In this document: positions 8,496 to 17,656 of the stretch, in pieces | Layout of the letters: each line of letters begins with the position of its first letter | Numbering within the stretch: the first letter of the stretch is position 1 | Assembly (NCBI GenBank): GCA_051747265.1 | Contig: JBNJFY010000003.1 | Coordinates: 310,001-374,000, forward strand | Direction of reading: 5' to 3' | From: JBNJFY01 sp051747265 | GTDB lineage: Bacteria; Bacteroidota; Rhodothermia; Balneolales; Balneolaceae | Length of the DNA: 64,000 bases | The notes under the pieces: generated by a model | Seen by the model: only the letters and a program-made list of their open reading frames with translations | Databases searched by the model: none | Told to the model about the DNA's origin: nothing | Translations under genes and position numbers: made by a program

Positions 8496-9137
8496 ATGAA
8501 AGCAAGTATAGCGGATATTCGCGAAGAGTATACCAAATCGGGATTAACCGAAGATCAATTATTGGATGATCCCTTTGAGATGTTTGATCGGTGGTTTGAC
8601 GAGGCCATGAGCTCGGAAGTGGAACTAATTAATGCCATGACCCTGGCTACGGCTTCGCAACAGGGGGTTCCGTCCTCACGGATTGTACTACTTAAAGGGG
8701 TGGATGAGCGAGGATTTATATTTTACACCAACTACCAGAGTCGAAAGGCACATGAATTGCTGGAAAATCCAAACTGCTCGTTAACTATTTTTTGGGGAGA
8801 GTTAGAGCGCCAAGTACGAGTGGTCGGGAAAGCGCAACAGATTTCCAAGGACGAATCCCGTGAATATTTTCACAGTCGTCCCCGGGAAAGTCAAATCGGG
8901 GCGTGGGCTTCCCAGCAATCAAAACCCTTGAATGGGCGAGAAGAGCTAGAAGAGCGTTTTAAAAACTACCGAGAAAAATTCGAAGGGCAGGAAATTCCCC
9001 TACCTGATCATTGGGGTGGGTTTGTTGTAGTACCATCAGAAGTTGAGTTTTGGCAAGGGCGTCCCAACCGATTGCACGATCGTTTTGTATACGAGCAGCA
9101 AGGCAACTCATGGATTTGCAAGCGACTGAATCCATAA
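8496..9137 (+). CDS. pdxH: Pyridoxamine 5'-phosphate oxidase
   Basis: The start is placed at ATG 8496, where AGGA lies at suitable spacing (ACAGGAAGCC before ATG); this gives 213 residues, close to the usual 210-220. An alternative ATG at 8457 would overlap the redoxin gene. FMN- and PLP-binding motifs are clear: SSRIVLLKG (about 60-68), FYTNYQSRKAHEL (about 76-88), RESQIGAWASQQS, and the C-terminal signature FWQGRPNRLHDR with a final KRLNP. The enzyme oxidises pyridoxamine or pyridoxine 5'-phosphate to pyridoxal 5'-phosphate in the last step of vitamin B6 salvage. It sits between a redoxin and trmB on the same strand with short gaps, probably one transcript. Confidence 0.95.
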   Translation: MKASIADIREEYTKSGLTEDQLLDDPFEMFDRWFDEAMSSEVELINAMTLATASQQGVPSSRIVLLKGVDERGFIFYTNYQSRKAHELLENPNCSLTIFWGELERQVRVVGKAQQISKDESREYFHSRPRESQIGAWASQQSKPLNGREELEERFKNYREKFEGQEIPLPDHWGGFVVVPSEVEFWQGRPNRLHDRFVYEQQGNSWICKRLNP

Positions 9138-9156
9138 TCATTCATCAGGATTAATA

Positions 9157-9840
9157 ATGGGTGGGGTAGGAAAAAAGCAACGATTTCGTGAAAACGAAGT
9201 ATTTGAGAATGTGATTCAGCATACCGATTTCGAATCGGCAGCGGATACACCGGCTGGGCGGTGGCAAGAGGATATTTTTGGTAATACTAATCCGATTGTA
9301 CTGGAATTGGCCTGTGGAAAAGGAGAGTACAGCAACGCCTTGGCTCAGAAATATCCTCAGTATAATTTTATCGGTGTAGATATCAAGGGGCATCGAATTT
9401 GGCGAGGTGCAAAAACCGCGATGGAACAGGAGATCAATAATGTGCGATATCTGCGCATTTATATTGATCACCTGACAGAGTTTTTTTCAGTTGACGAGGT
9501 TCAAGACATCTGGATCACCTTTCCCGACCCTTATTTGCGTCACCGAGATCGCAAAAAACGATTAACCTCTCCCAAGTTTTTGCGGATATATCAGCAGATT
9601 CTCAAAAAAGAGGGCAATATACGATTGAAAACGGATAGCGATCGCTTGTACAACTACACACAGCGAATAGCCGATCTATATAATTGCCCCATTGAACGCA
9701 AAGTAGATGATATATATCGCGAATGTCCCCATGATGAGGTACTGACCATCAAGACCTACTTTGAGCGCATGCATCTGAAAAACGATAAAACCATCAAATT
9801 CATCCAGTTCAGCTTACCTTCGGAACGGATAAACGATTAA
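9157..9840 (+). CDS. trmB: tRNA (guanine-N7-)-methyltransferase
   Basis: A 227-residue class I methyltransferase. The SAM-binding loop is at residues 50-60 (ELACGKGEYSN), followed by FIGVDIKGHRIWRG. The substrate-binding signature is FPDPYLRHRDRKKRL at 122-135, the counterpart of the FPDPWxKxRHxKRR motif of TrmB. A C-terminal TYFERMHL completes the family pattern. It methylates G46 in the variable loop of tRNAs. Start ATG 9157 is 19 bp after pdxH. The N-terminal 30 residues are rich in charged side chains, as expected. Confidence 0.93.
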   Translation: MGGVGKKQRFRENEVFENVIQHTDFESAADTPAGRWQEDIFGNTNPIVLELACGKGEYSNALAQKYPQYNFIGVDIKGHRIWRGAKTAMEQEINNVRYLRIYIDHLTEFFSVDEVQDIWITFPDPYLRHRDRKKRLTSPKFLRIYQQILKKEGNIRLKTDSDRLYNYTQRIADLYNCPIERKVDDIYRECPHDEVLTIKTYFERMHLKNDKTIKFIQFSLPSERIND

Positions 9841-9946
9841 GACGATCGGTTCGTTTTAAACTTGTAGCGGCCCAAGTATCCTAAAAAAATTAGGTTTAGC
9901 ACTTTTCTCTTTGATTTTATTTAAGTATACCTTTATTTGAGTATTA

Positions 9947-9961
9947 GTTAACAGTGTTAAC
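9947..9961. promoter_or_regulatory. Perfect palindrome, candidate TetR operator
   Basis: GTTAACAGTGTTAAC is a perfect 15-bp palindrome (7-bp arms around a central G), 18 bp upstream of the TetR-family start codon. Location and symmetry fit an autoregulatory operator. I saw no second exact copy in the window. Confidence 0.5.
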
Positions 9962-9979
9962 CTATCTTTATTTGTAGAT

Positions 9980-10597
9980 ATGCCCGATACCGAAGAAGTC
10001 AGTTTGCGTAATAAGATTTTAGAGACCAGCCGGGAAATGTTGATTCAGGCCGGGTATAAAAATCTGTCCATGCGAAAAATTGCCAAACAAATTGATGTAA
10101 GTGCCACCAGCATCTACATCTATTTCGACAGTAAAGATCATTTGCTGCACAATCTGATGGAAGAAGCCATTAATGATCTATCCAATCAGTTGGAAGCTTC
10201 CATTCAAGGGGTGGATGATCCTATAGAGCAACTGCATGAACTGGCGCATGCTTATGTGAACTATGCTATGCAGCGTCCCAAGCAATATCAAATTATTTAC
10301 TTGGTGCGATCGGACGAAATGTCACGCTACCCAAAGGAAAAATTCCGACGAGCACGACGCGGATATGAATTGGTGCAAAAAGCCATTGAACGTGCCAATA
10401 ATACCGGCCAGATGAATGAAGATAAACCGCGAACGGCCGCCTACGTTTTTTGGGCACAACTACATGGAGCTATGACGGTCATACACTCCGAACGTTTAGA
10501 TAAGCGGGTGGATCCGGATGTATTTGTGCAAACGGCCATCCAGCACACTCTTAAAGGATTTTCTAACCATCATAACAAGACTATCGGTAGTGTGTAA
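9980..10597 (+). CDS. TetR/AcrR family transcriptional regulator
   Basis: 205 residues with a typical N-terminal TetR DNA-binding domain (about residues 8-55): NKILETSREMLIQAGYKN, then the helix-turn-helix SMRKIAKQIDVSATSIYIYF. The remaining all-helical part is the ligand-binding and dimerisation domain. The gene lies 53 bp upstream of a fadE-type acyl-CoA dehydrogenase on the same strand. This makes it a likely local repressor of fatty acid degradation that responds to acyl-CoA, in the manner of FadR-type TetR proteins. That role is inferred from position only. A perfect palindrome sits just before its start. Confidence 0.9.
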   Translation: MPDTEEVSLRNKILETSREMLIQAGYKNLSMRKIAKQIDVSATSIYIYFDSKDHLLHNLMEEAINDLSNQLEASIQGVDDPIEQLHELAHAYVNYAMQRPKQYQIIYLVRSDEMSRYPKEKFRRARRGYELVQKAIERANNTGQMNEDKPRTAAYVFWAQLHGAMTVIHSERLDKRVDPDVFVQTAIQHTLKGFSNHHNKTIGSV

Positions 10598-10650
10598 TAC
10601 TCTCATCAGACTATGAAAATCAATTAGTTCATTTAATTCGAGGAGCACTT

Positions 10651-13167
10651 ATGGAACTGCTAAATCAAACATTCGGCTACTTCGCGGACTTCCCACTGTG
10701 GGGAGTTATCGTAGGAGTACTAGCTGTCTTATTTATATTTGGGTACACGGGAGCACCTTTGTGGCTTTGGGCGGTAGCTGGTTTGGCCGCACTCTGGGGA
10801 GCAGCCGCACCGACATGGCTACTCATCACTTTCGCGGTACTTGCGGTGGTGTTTAATGTTAAACCCATCCGGCGGTTACTGATCACTAACGGGCTTATGA
10901 AATTGATGGATGCCCTTAACTTTTTACCCAAGATCTCCGAAACCGAACGTACGGCTATTGAGGCAGGTACGGTATGGGTCGATGGCGAACTGTTCTCCGG
11001 CAAGCCCGATTTCAAAAAGTTGAGCTCAGAGCGATATGATGAGCTATCCGATGAGGAAAAAGCTTTTATGGAAGGCCCGGTTGAAGAAATCTGCGAGATG
11101 GTCAATGACTGGGACGTTTTCGTTCGTAAAGGATTTGATCAGAAAACCTGGGATTATCTGAAGGAGAACAAATTTTTCGGTTTGATCATACCCAAAGAGT
11201 ATGGAGGACTTGAATTTTCTGCTAATGCTCACAGTGCCATTATTGGAAAACTGGCCTCCAATAGCGGTCCTTTAGCTACCACCGTTATGGTGCCCAACTC
11301 GCTGGGGCCGGCGGAACTTTTAATTCATTACGGAACCAAAGAACAGAAAGACTACTACCTGCCCAGATTGGCTACCGGGGAAGAGATTCCTGCTTTCGGA
11401 CTGACCGAGCCATCTGCCGGATCCGATGCGGGTGCTATGCAAGCTCGTGGAGAGGTGTTTAAAGCAGAGGATGGAAAACTATACATTCGTCTTAACTGGG
11501 AGAAACGGTACATCACTCTGGCCGCTATTTCTACGGTTATCGGATTGGCCTTTAAATTGAAAGATCCGGACAACCTGCTGGGCAAAGGAGAAGATTTGGG
11601 CATCACTTGTGCCTTGATTCCCAGCGATACCGATGGTGTAGTACTGGGGCGACGCCATGATCCATTGGGAGTGCCCTTCTATAACTGTCCGGTAAATGGA
11701 AATGATGTTGTGGTTCCCGTAGATCAAATTATTGGCGGAGCCGAACAAGCTGGCAATGGCTGGCGCATGCTTATGGAGTCGCTGGCTGTGGGCCGAGGTA
11801 TTAGTTTGCCCGCTCAAAGCACCGGAGGAGCCAAATTCGCTACGCGAGCAATTGGCGATTATACCGCTATCCGACGTCAGTTTGGCCTCAACATCGGACG
11901 TTTTGAAGGTATTGAAGAACCTATGGCCCGTATGGGTGGATTTACGTACTTGATGGAAGCAGCTCGACGATATACCACGGGCGGGCTGGATCAGGGAGCT
12001 AAACCGGCCGTAGTGACTGCTATGATGAAATACAACTTCACCGAGTTGTATCGAAAAATTATCAATGACGCTATGGATATCTCCGGCGGAGCGGGTATTT
12101 CCCGAGGTCCACGAAACGTATTGGCTCATGGCTATATCGCCGCACCCATCGCCATTACCGTGGAAGGATCCAATATCTTGACCCGTACCTTGATGGTATT
12201 CGGGCAGGGTGCCATTCGCTGTCATCCCTATGCCTATGATGAAATCGATGCGTTAACCCGCAAAGATAGCAAAGCATTTGATGGAGCCTTCTGGAAGCAC
12301 ATTGGTCATGTGGTACGCAATATGTTCCGCTCCATGGTGCTGAGTGTAACCCGTGGTAAGCTGGCTTCCTCACCGGTAAGCGGTCCGGCGGCTAAATATT
12401 ATCGAAAATTGGCTTGGACCTCGGCCACATTCGCCTTGTTATCGGATTTGGCTTTGGGTTCCTATGGCGGAGCCTTAAAGATGAAGGAAAAACTAGCCGG
12501 TCGATACGCCGATATCTTTAGTTGGATGTATTTAATCACTGCTACGCTGCGCCGATACGATTCGGATAATAAAGAAAAAGAAGATCAAATCTTCCTGGAT
12601 TGGTCTATGCAGTATGCTTTCGATCAGATTCAACATCAATTTGATGGTATCTATCGAGAGCTGAAAGTACCCGGTCTGAGCTGGTTGTTCCGTGGCCCCA
12701 TAAGCTGGTGGAACCGGTTGAACCGTATTTCAACGGCTCCCTCTGATGCACTCGGGGGTAAGGTTGCTAGAGCCATGCAAGAGGATACGGAACGCCGCGA
12801 TCGATTGACCGAGGGCATCTTCTTACCTGGCGGAAATGAAAAAGGTATCGCTCGGTATGAGCACACCTTCCGTTTAGTATTACAAGCTCGTCCACTGCTG
12901 AAAAAACTGCATAAAGCTGTCAAAGCGAAAAAGCTGCCTCGTAAATTACCCCGTAACTTAATCGATCCGGCGCTTGAGCAAGGAATTCTGACTCAGGAAG
13001 AAGCCGAGTTGTTACGTGAAGCCGAGGCCGCGCGTTATGATGCCATCCAGGTTGATGAGTTTACTTTGGATGAGTATCTGCATGAGACGCCCAATTCACC
13101 TCTTGGTGATGGCTCGGCTAAATCGGAAGGTGGCACGTCGAAAGAACCGGCTATGTCTTCGAACTAG
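10651..13167 (+). CDS. fadE: FadE-type acyl-CoA dehydrogenase
   Basis: 838 residues, the length of the large membrane-associated FadE type. An N-terminal hydrophobic region (about residues 10-72) holds two or three membrane helices. The acyl-CoA dehydrogenase core follows, with IPKEYGGLEFS, FGLTEPSAGSDA (FAD/substrate loop), and MDISGGAGISRGPRN with VEGSNILTRTLMVFGQGAIR. A C-terminal DUF1974-like extension carries the rest. It catalyses the first, FAD-dependent dehydrogenation of fatty acyl-CoA in beta-oxidation. GAGGAG lies at good spacing before ATG 10651. It follows the TetR gene by 53 bp and ends at a strong terminator. The gene symbol rests on family similarity. Confidence 0.93.
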   Translation: MELLNQTFGYFADFPLWGVIVGVLAVLFIFGYTGAPLWLWAVAGLAALWGAAAPTWLLITFAVLAVVFNVKPIRRLLITNGLMKLMDALNFLPKISETERTAIEAGTVWVDGELFSGKPDFKKLSSERYDELSDEEKAFMEGPVEEICEMVNDWDVFVRKGFDQKTWDYLKENKFFGLIIPKEYGGLEFSANAHSAIIGKLASNSGPLATTVMVPNSLGPAELLIHYGTKEQKDYYLPRLATGEEIPAFGLTEPSAGSDAGAMQARGEVFKAEDGKLYIRLNWEKRYITLAAISTVIGLAFKLKDPDNLLGKGEDLGITCALIPSDTDGVVLGRRHDPLGVPFYNCPVNGNDVVVPVDQIIGGAEQAGNGWRMLMESLAVGRGISLPAQSTGGAKFATRAIGDYTAIRRQFGLNIGRFEGIEEPMARMGGFTYLMEAARRYTTGGLDQGAKPAVVTAMMKYNFTELYRKIINDAMDISGGAGISRGPRNVLAHGYIAAPIAITVEGSNILTRTLMVFGQGAIRCHPYAYDEIDALTRKDSKAFDGAFWKHIGHVVRNMFRSMVLSVTRGKLASSPVSGPAAKYYRKLAWTSATFALLSDLALGSYGGALKMKEKLAGRYADIFSWMYLITATLRRYDSDNKEKEDQIFLDWSMQYAFDQIQHQFDGIYRELKVPGLSWLFRGPISWWNRLNRISTAPSDALGGKVARAMQEDTERRDRLTEGIFLPGGNEKGIARYEHTFRLVLQARPLLKKLHKAVKAKKLPRKLPRNLIDPALEQGILTQEEAELLREAEAARYDAIQVDEFTLDEYLHETPNSPLGDGSAKSEGGTSKEPAMSSN

Positions 13168-13223
13168 AATTGCATAACTACTCAATATTTCAACGATTTG
13201 TTGGAATTTTGATTCGTAACCTG

Positions 13224-13256
13224 AAAAGCCCCGTATGGAAATGCGGGGCTTTTTTA
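13224..13256 (+). terminator. Rho-independent terminator after fadE
   Basis: A 10-bp stem AAAAGCCCCG/CGGGGCTTTT with a 10-base loop and a run of T on the plus strand, 57 bp after the fadE stop. Confidence 0.9.
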
Positions 13257-13299
13257 TGTGTCTGAGAATTATTTCTAGATCGTTAAACTATGTCCAGCA

Positions 13300-14170
13300 T
13301 GGCAACCAAACAGATTTTCTAGTCCATGTAGCACAGGCATCTTTGCCGTGAGTAATGAACAAGCACCCGTCTTATGCCATTGGCAATTTGGCTGCGCTTC
13401 CTCCCTCTGAGTCTCCCTCCGAGCTCGCTCATCATCGTTGGTAAATGTATAACCACGAGGGAGAGCGTTTGCGCTGGATTTCTAACTACGACTTCGATCA
13501 CAATAATTGCTTTAATCAGTACAAGTCTCCACTTTCGCTGGTTTGGGGATTCCCGCGCTCCACAAGGCTCCGCTCGGAATGACAGTTGATGGTTATGAGG
13601 ATTGGGTTCTTCCGGAAGCACAACTCTTCTTCAAACTTGCTCCGAAACTTCGGATGAGAAGAAGACCAGCTTTACCTTAATGGGCATGGATAAATCAAGA
13701 ATTGTATTCCAAACCTAGAGCTACTTGGCCTATCACCAACAAGTTTCCGGTTTGCGTTGGTTTGGCCGTGATGCTGCAAGTTTGGTTAGTTGATACCAAA
13801 ATATGGGTAGGGCCGCACCTTCGAGTCGGGCGACTCGAAGTACAGGTTCGTAATGAAGCCCATTGGCAACTATCCGGACGGGCGGCTACATGGCCATCCA
13901 TCACCCTCGAAGTACAGGTTCGTAATGAAGCCCATTGGCAACCAAACAGATTTTAGAGTACGTAGCACGGGCATCTTTGCCCGTGAATAATGAACAAGCA
14001 CCCGTCTTATGCCACTGGTGATCCCGCTGTGCATCCCGCCTCTGAGTCTCCCTTCTTATAAACCTGGGCAGATGTATTGCCACGATGGAGAACGTTAGTG
14101 CTGGTTTTTAACTGCAAATTCGTTCGCCACGACTACTTTAATCAACATAAGTCTCCGTCCGAAAACATTC
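13300..14170. repeat. Diverged copies of the 39.8-42.5 kb repeat family
   Basis: This 1.2-kb gap between fadE and the Lrp gene is filled with repeat sequence and holds no gene. Landmarks shared with the large array are TCCCTCTGAGTCTCCCTCCG at 13402, a GAGGGAGA hairpin partner soon after, a hairpin CTTCGAGTCG-GG-CGACTCGAAG at 13819-13840, and the GGGCAT...TGCCCGTG hairpin near 13970. A 35-bp stretch beginning CGAAGTACAGGTTCGTAATG is repeated directly at about 13835 and 13908. The phrase 'gaacaagcacccgtcttatgcc' region occurs twice (near 13358 and 13991), so there are at least two degenerate units. The remaining 200 bp up to the Lrp gene are AT-rich and probably contain its promoter. Confidence 0.7.
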
Positions 14171-14290
14171 GGACTCAGCATTGCGCTAGTCTGTGGCATT
14201 ACCTACAGAGTAAAAAAAGGGATAATCGCTAGGAATTGTTGATCCCATAGGTAATATCACTAAAAAAATATTATTCGTAGGGGGTTAGTG

Positions 14291-14305
14291 TAGGGGATAT
14301 CCCTA
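14291..14305. promoter_or_regulatory. TAGGG-N5-CCCTA palindrome
   Basis: TAGGGGATATCCCTA lies 75 bp upstream of the Lrp-family start. It shares its 5-bp core arms and 5-base spacer with the palindrome at 3411-3431. It is a possible operator; the binding protein is unknown. Confidence 0.35.
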
Positions 14306-14379
14306 TTAATAGTTAAATATGTTGCAAATTATAAAATTCATAGTTAGAATGACTGAAGAAATCAGAAGAACTAGTTGAT

Positions 14380-14892
14380 ATGAATATGCCCAAATTGGAT
14401 GAACTAGATCGCAAGATCCTGGATGTGCTTCAAGATGAAGGACGCATTACCAATAGTGCGTTGGCCAAACGAATTGGGTTAACTACCACGCCCACAGCCG
14501 AGCGGGTACGCCGCTTGGAACGTGAAGGTGTGATAGATGGATACGGGGCTCGCATCAATGCGGAAACAGTAGAGCGCGGCCTCACCGTATTTTGTTCTAT
14601 TACATTAACCATGCATCAGATGAAAATGGTGGATCAGTTTTGTGATGCCGTAGAAGAGATGCCCGAAGTTTTGGCTTGCTATCATATCACCGGTGACGCG
14701 GATTTTCTGCTTCATGTGGTGGTCAAAGACACCAACGACTATGAACGGTTCATGCGGAAGGATTTAACGCATTTACCCGGTGTCCAAAAAATCCATACCA
14801 ATATTGTGCTTTCTACGAAAAAAGAACGGGGTAAAATACCCGTTAATCTCACTTTGGAGGATCGATATGAAAACGGAACCAATCATGAATAA
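14380..14892 (+). CDS. Lrp/AsnC family transcriptional regulator
   Basis: 170 residues with the two Lrp/AsnC domains: an N-terminal helix-turn-helix (LDELDRKILDVLQDEGRITN, then LAKRIGLTTTPTAERVRRLE) and a C-terminal RAM/ligand-binding domain (PEVLACYHITGDADFLLHVV, then PGVQKIHTNIVLS). It probably senses an amino acid and controls the downstream gene. The methionine gamma-lyase-like gene starts inside its 3' end with a 26-bp overlap, so the two are translationally coupled. Regulation of sulfur amino acid or serine degradation is therefore the most likely job, by inference. Confidence 0.92.
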   Translation: MNMPKLDELDRKILDVLQDEGRITNSALAKRIGLTTTPTAERVRRLEREGVIDGYGARINAETVERGLTVFCSITLTMHQMKMVDQFCDAVEEMPEVLACYHITGDADFLLHVVVKDTNDYERFMRKDLTHLPGVQKIHTNIVLSTKKERGKIPVNLTLEDRYENGTNHE

Positions 14893-16114
14893 GCCCAGCT
14901 ATAAATTGTCTACGAAATCTGTTCACGCGGCTCATCCTAAGAAAAAGGATCCGTTTGGAGCACACGTAATGCCATTATATCAAACATCCACGTATATGTT
15001 TGATTCGGTAGAAGCCGGTCGGAAATTATTTGCCCACGAAGAGGGCGGAGCTACCCACGCGTACTCTCGATTGGGAAATCCCACCGTGGAAGCACTGGAG
15101 CAAACCATTACCGAGCTGGAAACCGCTGAACTTGTAGATGAAGAAGCTAAGAATTATACCTCTTTTGCTTTTGGAAGCGGTATGGCAGCGATAACCACCA
15201 CCCTAATTAGTTTGGCTTCCCAACAAGGAATTGTAGCTCAGGAAGCCTTGTATGGTTGTACCAGCCAGTTTTTGGAAGAGGAAGCACCCCGTATGGGCAT
15301 TAATGTGGATTTCGTGGATGTACGAGACCTGCGATTGGTCGAAGAAACTTTGAAAGATAAACCCAAAACCCGGGTGCTCTATATTGAATCCATTGCCAAT
15401 CCAACCATGACCATCAATGATGTGTTGGCGCTAGCAGAATTAGCCCATCAATATAATGCTCTGCTCGTAGTGGATAATACGTTTGCGACTCCTTATCACA
15501 TGCAGCCGCTAGCATTGGGCGCCGATGTGGTGTTGCACTCAACCACCAAATATCTGAGCGGACATGGTACCATAATCGGGGGGAGCGTAACCGGCAAACA
15601 AGAGTTGTTTGAAGAAGCCGAGTTAATGCTGTATCGCAAAAACCTTGGGGGCATCGCCGGGCCATTTGACGCTTGGCTCACGCTGAATGGTGTAAAAACT
15701 TTTACTCTGCGAATGGAGCGACACGTTGAAAACGCACAGAAGGTGGCTGCTTTCTTAGAGCAACATCCCGCGGTGAATAAAGTGCACTATCCGGGATTAC
15801 AATCTCATCCACAGCATAAGCTGGCTCTGCAACAGTTTATTAATGGTTTCGGTGGCGTATTATCCTTTGAGCTCAATGGCGGTTACGATGCCGGAGTTCA
15901 CCTGATGGAACAGGTAGAGCTGTGCAGCTTGGCGGTAAGTCTGGGGAACGTGGATACGCTGATTCAGCATCCAGCTTCCATGACCCACTCAGTGATGGAT
16001 CCTGAACTTCGCGAAAAAGCAGGTATTACCGAAGGGTTGGTACGTCTGTCGGTTGGTATTGAGGATGTGGATGATATTATCGACGATCTGGATCAGGCTA
16101 TGCCCGCTGGCTGA
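14867..16114 (+). CDS. Methionine gamma-lyase-like PLP enzyme (Cys/Met metabolism family)
   Basis: The start is ATG 14867, preceded by GGAGG with 6-base spacing; this gives 415 residues. It is a trans-sulfuration-family fold-type I PLP enzyme. Visible are YSRLGNPT (66-73) for cofactor phosphate binding, Asp203 in VVDNTFATPY, and the Schiff-base Lys228 in HSTTKYLSGHG. Cys131 in ALYGCTSQF occupies the place of the cysteine conserved in methionine gamma-lyases, which favours that activity (methionine to methanethiol, ammonia and 2-oxobutyrate) over cystathionine gamma-synthase or beta-lyase. Other family members cannot be excluded. Overlap with the Lrp gene and the following serine dehydratase suggest amino acid catabolism. 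Confidence 0.85.
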   Translation: MKTEPIMNKPSYKLSTKSVHAAHPKKKDPFGAHVMPLYQTSTYMFDSVEAGRKLFAHEEGGATHAYSRLGNPTVEALEQTITELETAELVDEEAKNYTSFAFGSGMAAITTTLISLASQQGIVAQEALYGCTSQFLEEEAPRMGINVDFVDVRDLRLVEETLKDKPKTRVLYIESIANPTMTINDVLALAELAHQYNALLVVDNTFATPYHMQPLALGADVVLHSTTKYLSGHGTIIGGSVTGKQELFEEAELMLYRKNLGGIAGPFDAWLTLNGVKTFTLRMERHVENAQKVAAFLEQHPAVNKVHYPGLQSHPQHKLALQQFINGFGGVLSFELNGGYDAGVHLMEQVELCSLAVSLGNVDTLIQHPASMTHSVMDPELREKAGITEGLVRLSVGIEDVDDIIDDLDQAMPAG

Positions 16115-16224
16115 TTAAATTACCGTAAAAAGGATGTAATCTACTTGATTTAATCGGCAATCCGTGTATCCTTCAATACGTTGAATGTTATTAACGAATT
16201 GAGGAACTATTCCCTTACCCATAC

Positions 16225-17655
16225 ATGGAGAAGACGGTTAATCAGCCTAAGGAAAGTACACCTAAAGAACAGGGTAGCGTCGATATGATGAATCCGATTA
16301 AGACTTCGGTTTTCGATCTGTATAAGGTCGGGCCGGGTCCATCCAGCTCGCACACCATAGGTCCAATGAAAGCGGCGTACGATTTTCTGCAACGCATTCA
16401 GGATCTGCCTAAAGAGCAACGCGATCAGGCAAATACCATTCGGATAACGCTATTCGGTTCTTTAAGTGCGACTGGTTCCGGCCACGGAACGGACCGAGCG
16501 ATAATTGCCGGGCTATTAGGCTGGAAACCCGCTGAATGTGATCCGGAGAAGTTTTCAGCTCTGGATACATCCGATGATGCCTCGTATGAATTAACTATTT
16601 CCGACGATCATCAAATTGCTTTCAAAGGACAAGATATCGTCTTCGGGCCCATTGCGCATGATTACCCGTTCAGTAACACCTTGATCATGGAACTGCGTGC
16701 GGGCAGCGAGTTACTGTTTGATATGGAGTATTATTCCGTAGGTGGAGGGTTTATTCAATGGAAGGGGCGGAAAGAGCCCGAAGTGGAGACGCCCCCATTT
16801 CCATATAAGTCGATGGATGAACTGAAGGCGTTGCTTAAAAAGCACGATATCCCACTTCACACATTGATGCTGGAAAATGAAAAAGTAATTTCGGGTTTAT
16901 CAGAGCAGGAGATTTATGACCGCATGGATGCCATTATCAATACCATGTGCGCGGCTGTGGAGCGGGGCATTAGTACTACCGGAGTTTTGCCTGGATCTAT
17001 TGAGTTGCAGCGTAAATCGCCCAAAGTATATGAGCGGGCCAAAGGACAGACCAAACGGCACGATCGCTTTTTAGTTTTTCTGAATGCCTATTGTCTGGCC
17101 GCTTCCGAGGAAAACGCGGCTGGACACTTACACGTGACTGCTCCCACCAGTGGGGCTTCGGGCGTAATTCCCGGGGTGCTTTATCTTATGAAAAAGCACT
17201 ATAAAAACTCCATGTCTGATCTGCGCAAAGGCATGCTGGCCGCTGCGGCTATTGGCTTTTTGGTCAAGCACAATGCCAGTATCTCGGGGGCTGAGATGGG
17301 ATGTATGGGCGAAGTAGGTACGGCCTCGGCTATGGGAGCAGCCATGATCAGCTATCTGAATGATTGCGATATCCGTTGTTTGGAAGTTGCCGCTGAGATT
17401 GCCATTGAACATCATCTGGGTATGACCTGCGATCCGGTGGGCGGTTATGTGCAGATTCCATGTATTGAACGAAATGCCGTGGGCGGCGTCAAAGCTTACA
17501 ACGCCTATTTGTTAGCATCCAGCGGTATTCCTGACTCCCAAAAAGTAACCCTCGACAAGGTGATTGACGTTATGCGGGAAACCGGCCGGGACATGTCCAA
17601 AAAGTACAAAGAAACTTCCCAAGGCGGCCTCGCGCTTAGCATGACGGAATGTTAA
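16225..17655 (+). CDS. sdaA: L-serine ammonia-lyase, iron-sulfur, single chain
   Basis: 476 residues from ATG 16225. Family members normally begin near SVFDLYKVGPGPSSSHTIGP, so internal ATGs at 16285 or 16288 are possible starts. The N-terminal beta domain carries GPSSSHTIGPMKAA and GHGTDRA. The C-terminal alpha domain carries SGASGVIPG and the three conserved cysteines Cys360, Cys402 and Cys413 (GCMGEVGTASAMG, TCDPVGGYVQIPC) that ligate the 4Fe-4S cluster. It deaminates L-serine to pyruvate and ammonia in the cytoplasm. It follows the gamma-lyase gene by 110 bp. Confidence 0.95.
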   Translation: MEKTVNQPKESTPKEQGSVDMMNPIKTSVFDLYKVGPGPSSSHTIGPMKAAYDFLQRIQDLPKEQRDQANTIRITLFGSLSATGSGHGTDRAIIAGLLGWKPAECDPEKFSALDTSDDASYELTISDDHQIAFKGQDIVFGPIAHDYPFSNTLIMELRAGSELLFDMEYYSVGGGFIQWKGRKEPEVETPPFPYKSMDELKALLKKHDIPLHTLMLENEKVISGLSEQEIYDRMDAIINTMCAAVERGISTTGVLPGSIELQRKSPKVYERAKGQTKRHDRFLVFLNAYCLAASEENAAGHLHVTAPTSGASGVIPGVLYLMKKHYKNSMSDLRKGMLAAAAIGFLVKHNASISGAEMGCMGEVGTASAMGAAMISYLNDCDIRCLEVAAEIAIEHHLGMTCDPVGGYVQIPCIERNAVGGVKAYNAYLLASSGIPDSQKVTLDKVIDVMRETGRDMSKKYKETSQGGLALSMTEC

Positions 17656-17656
17656 A

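Noticed and set aside
13319..14083. Short frames on both strands between fadE and the Lrp gene
   Set aside because: They run through hairpin-rich repeat DNA that matches the 40-kb array; no ribosome site or family.
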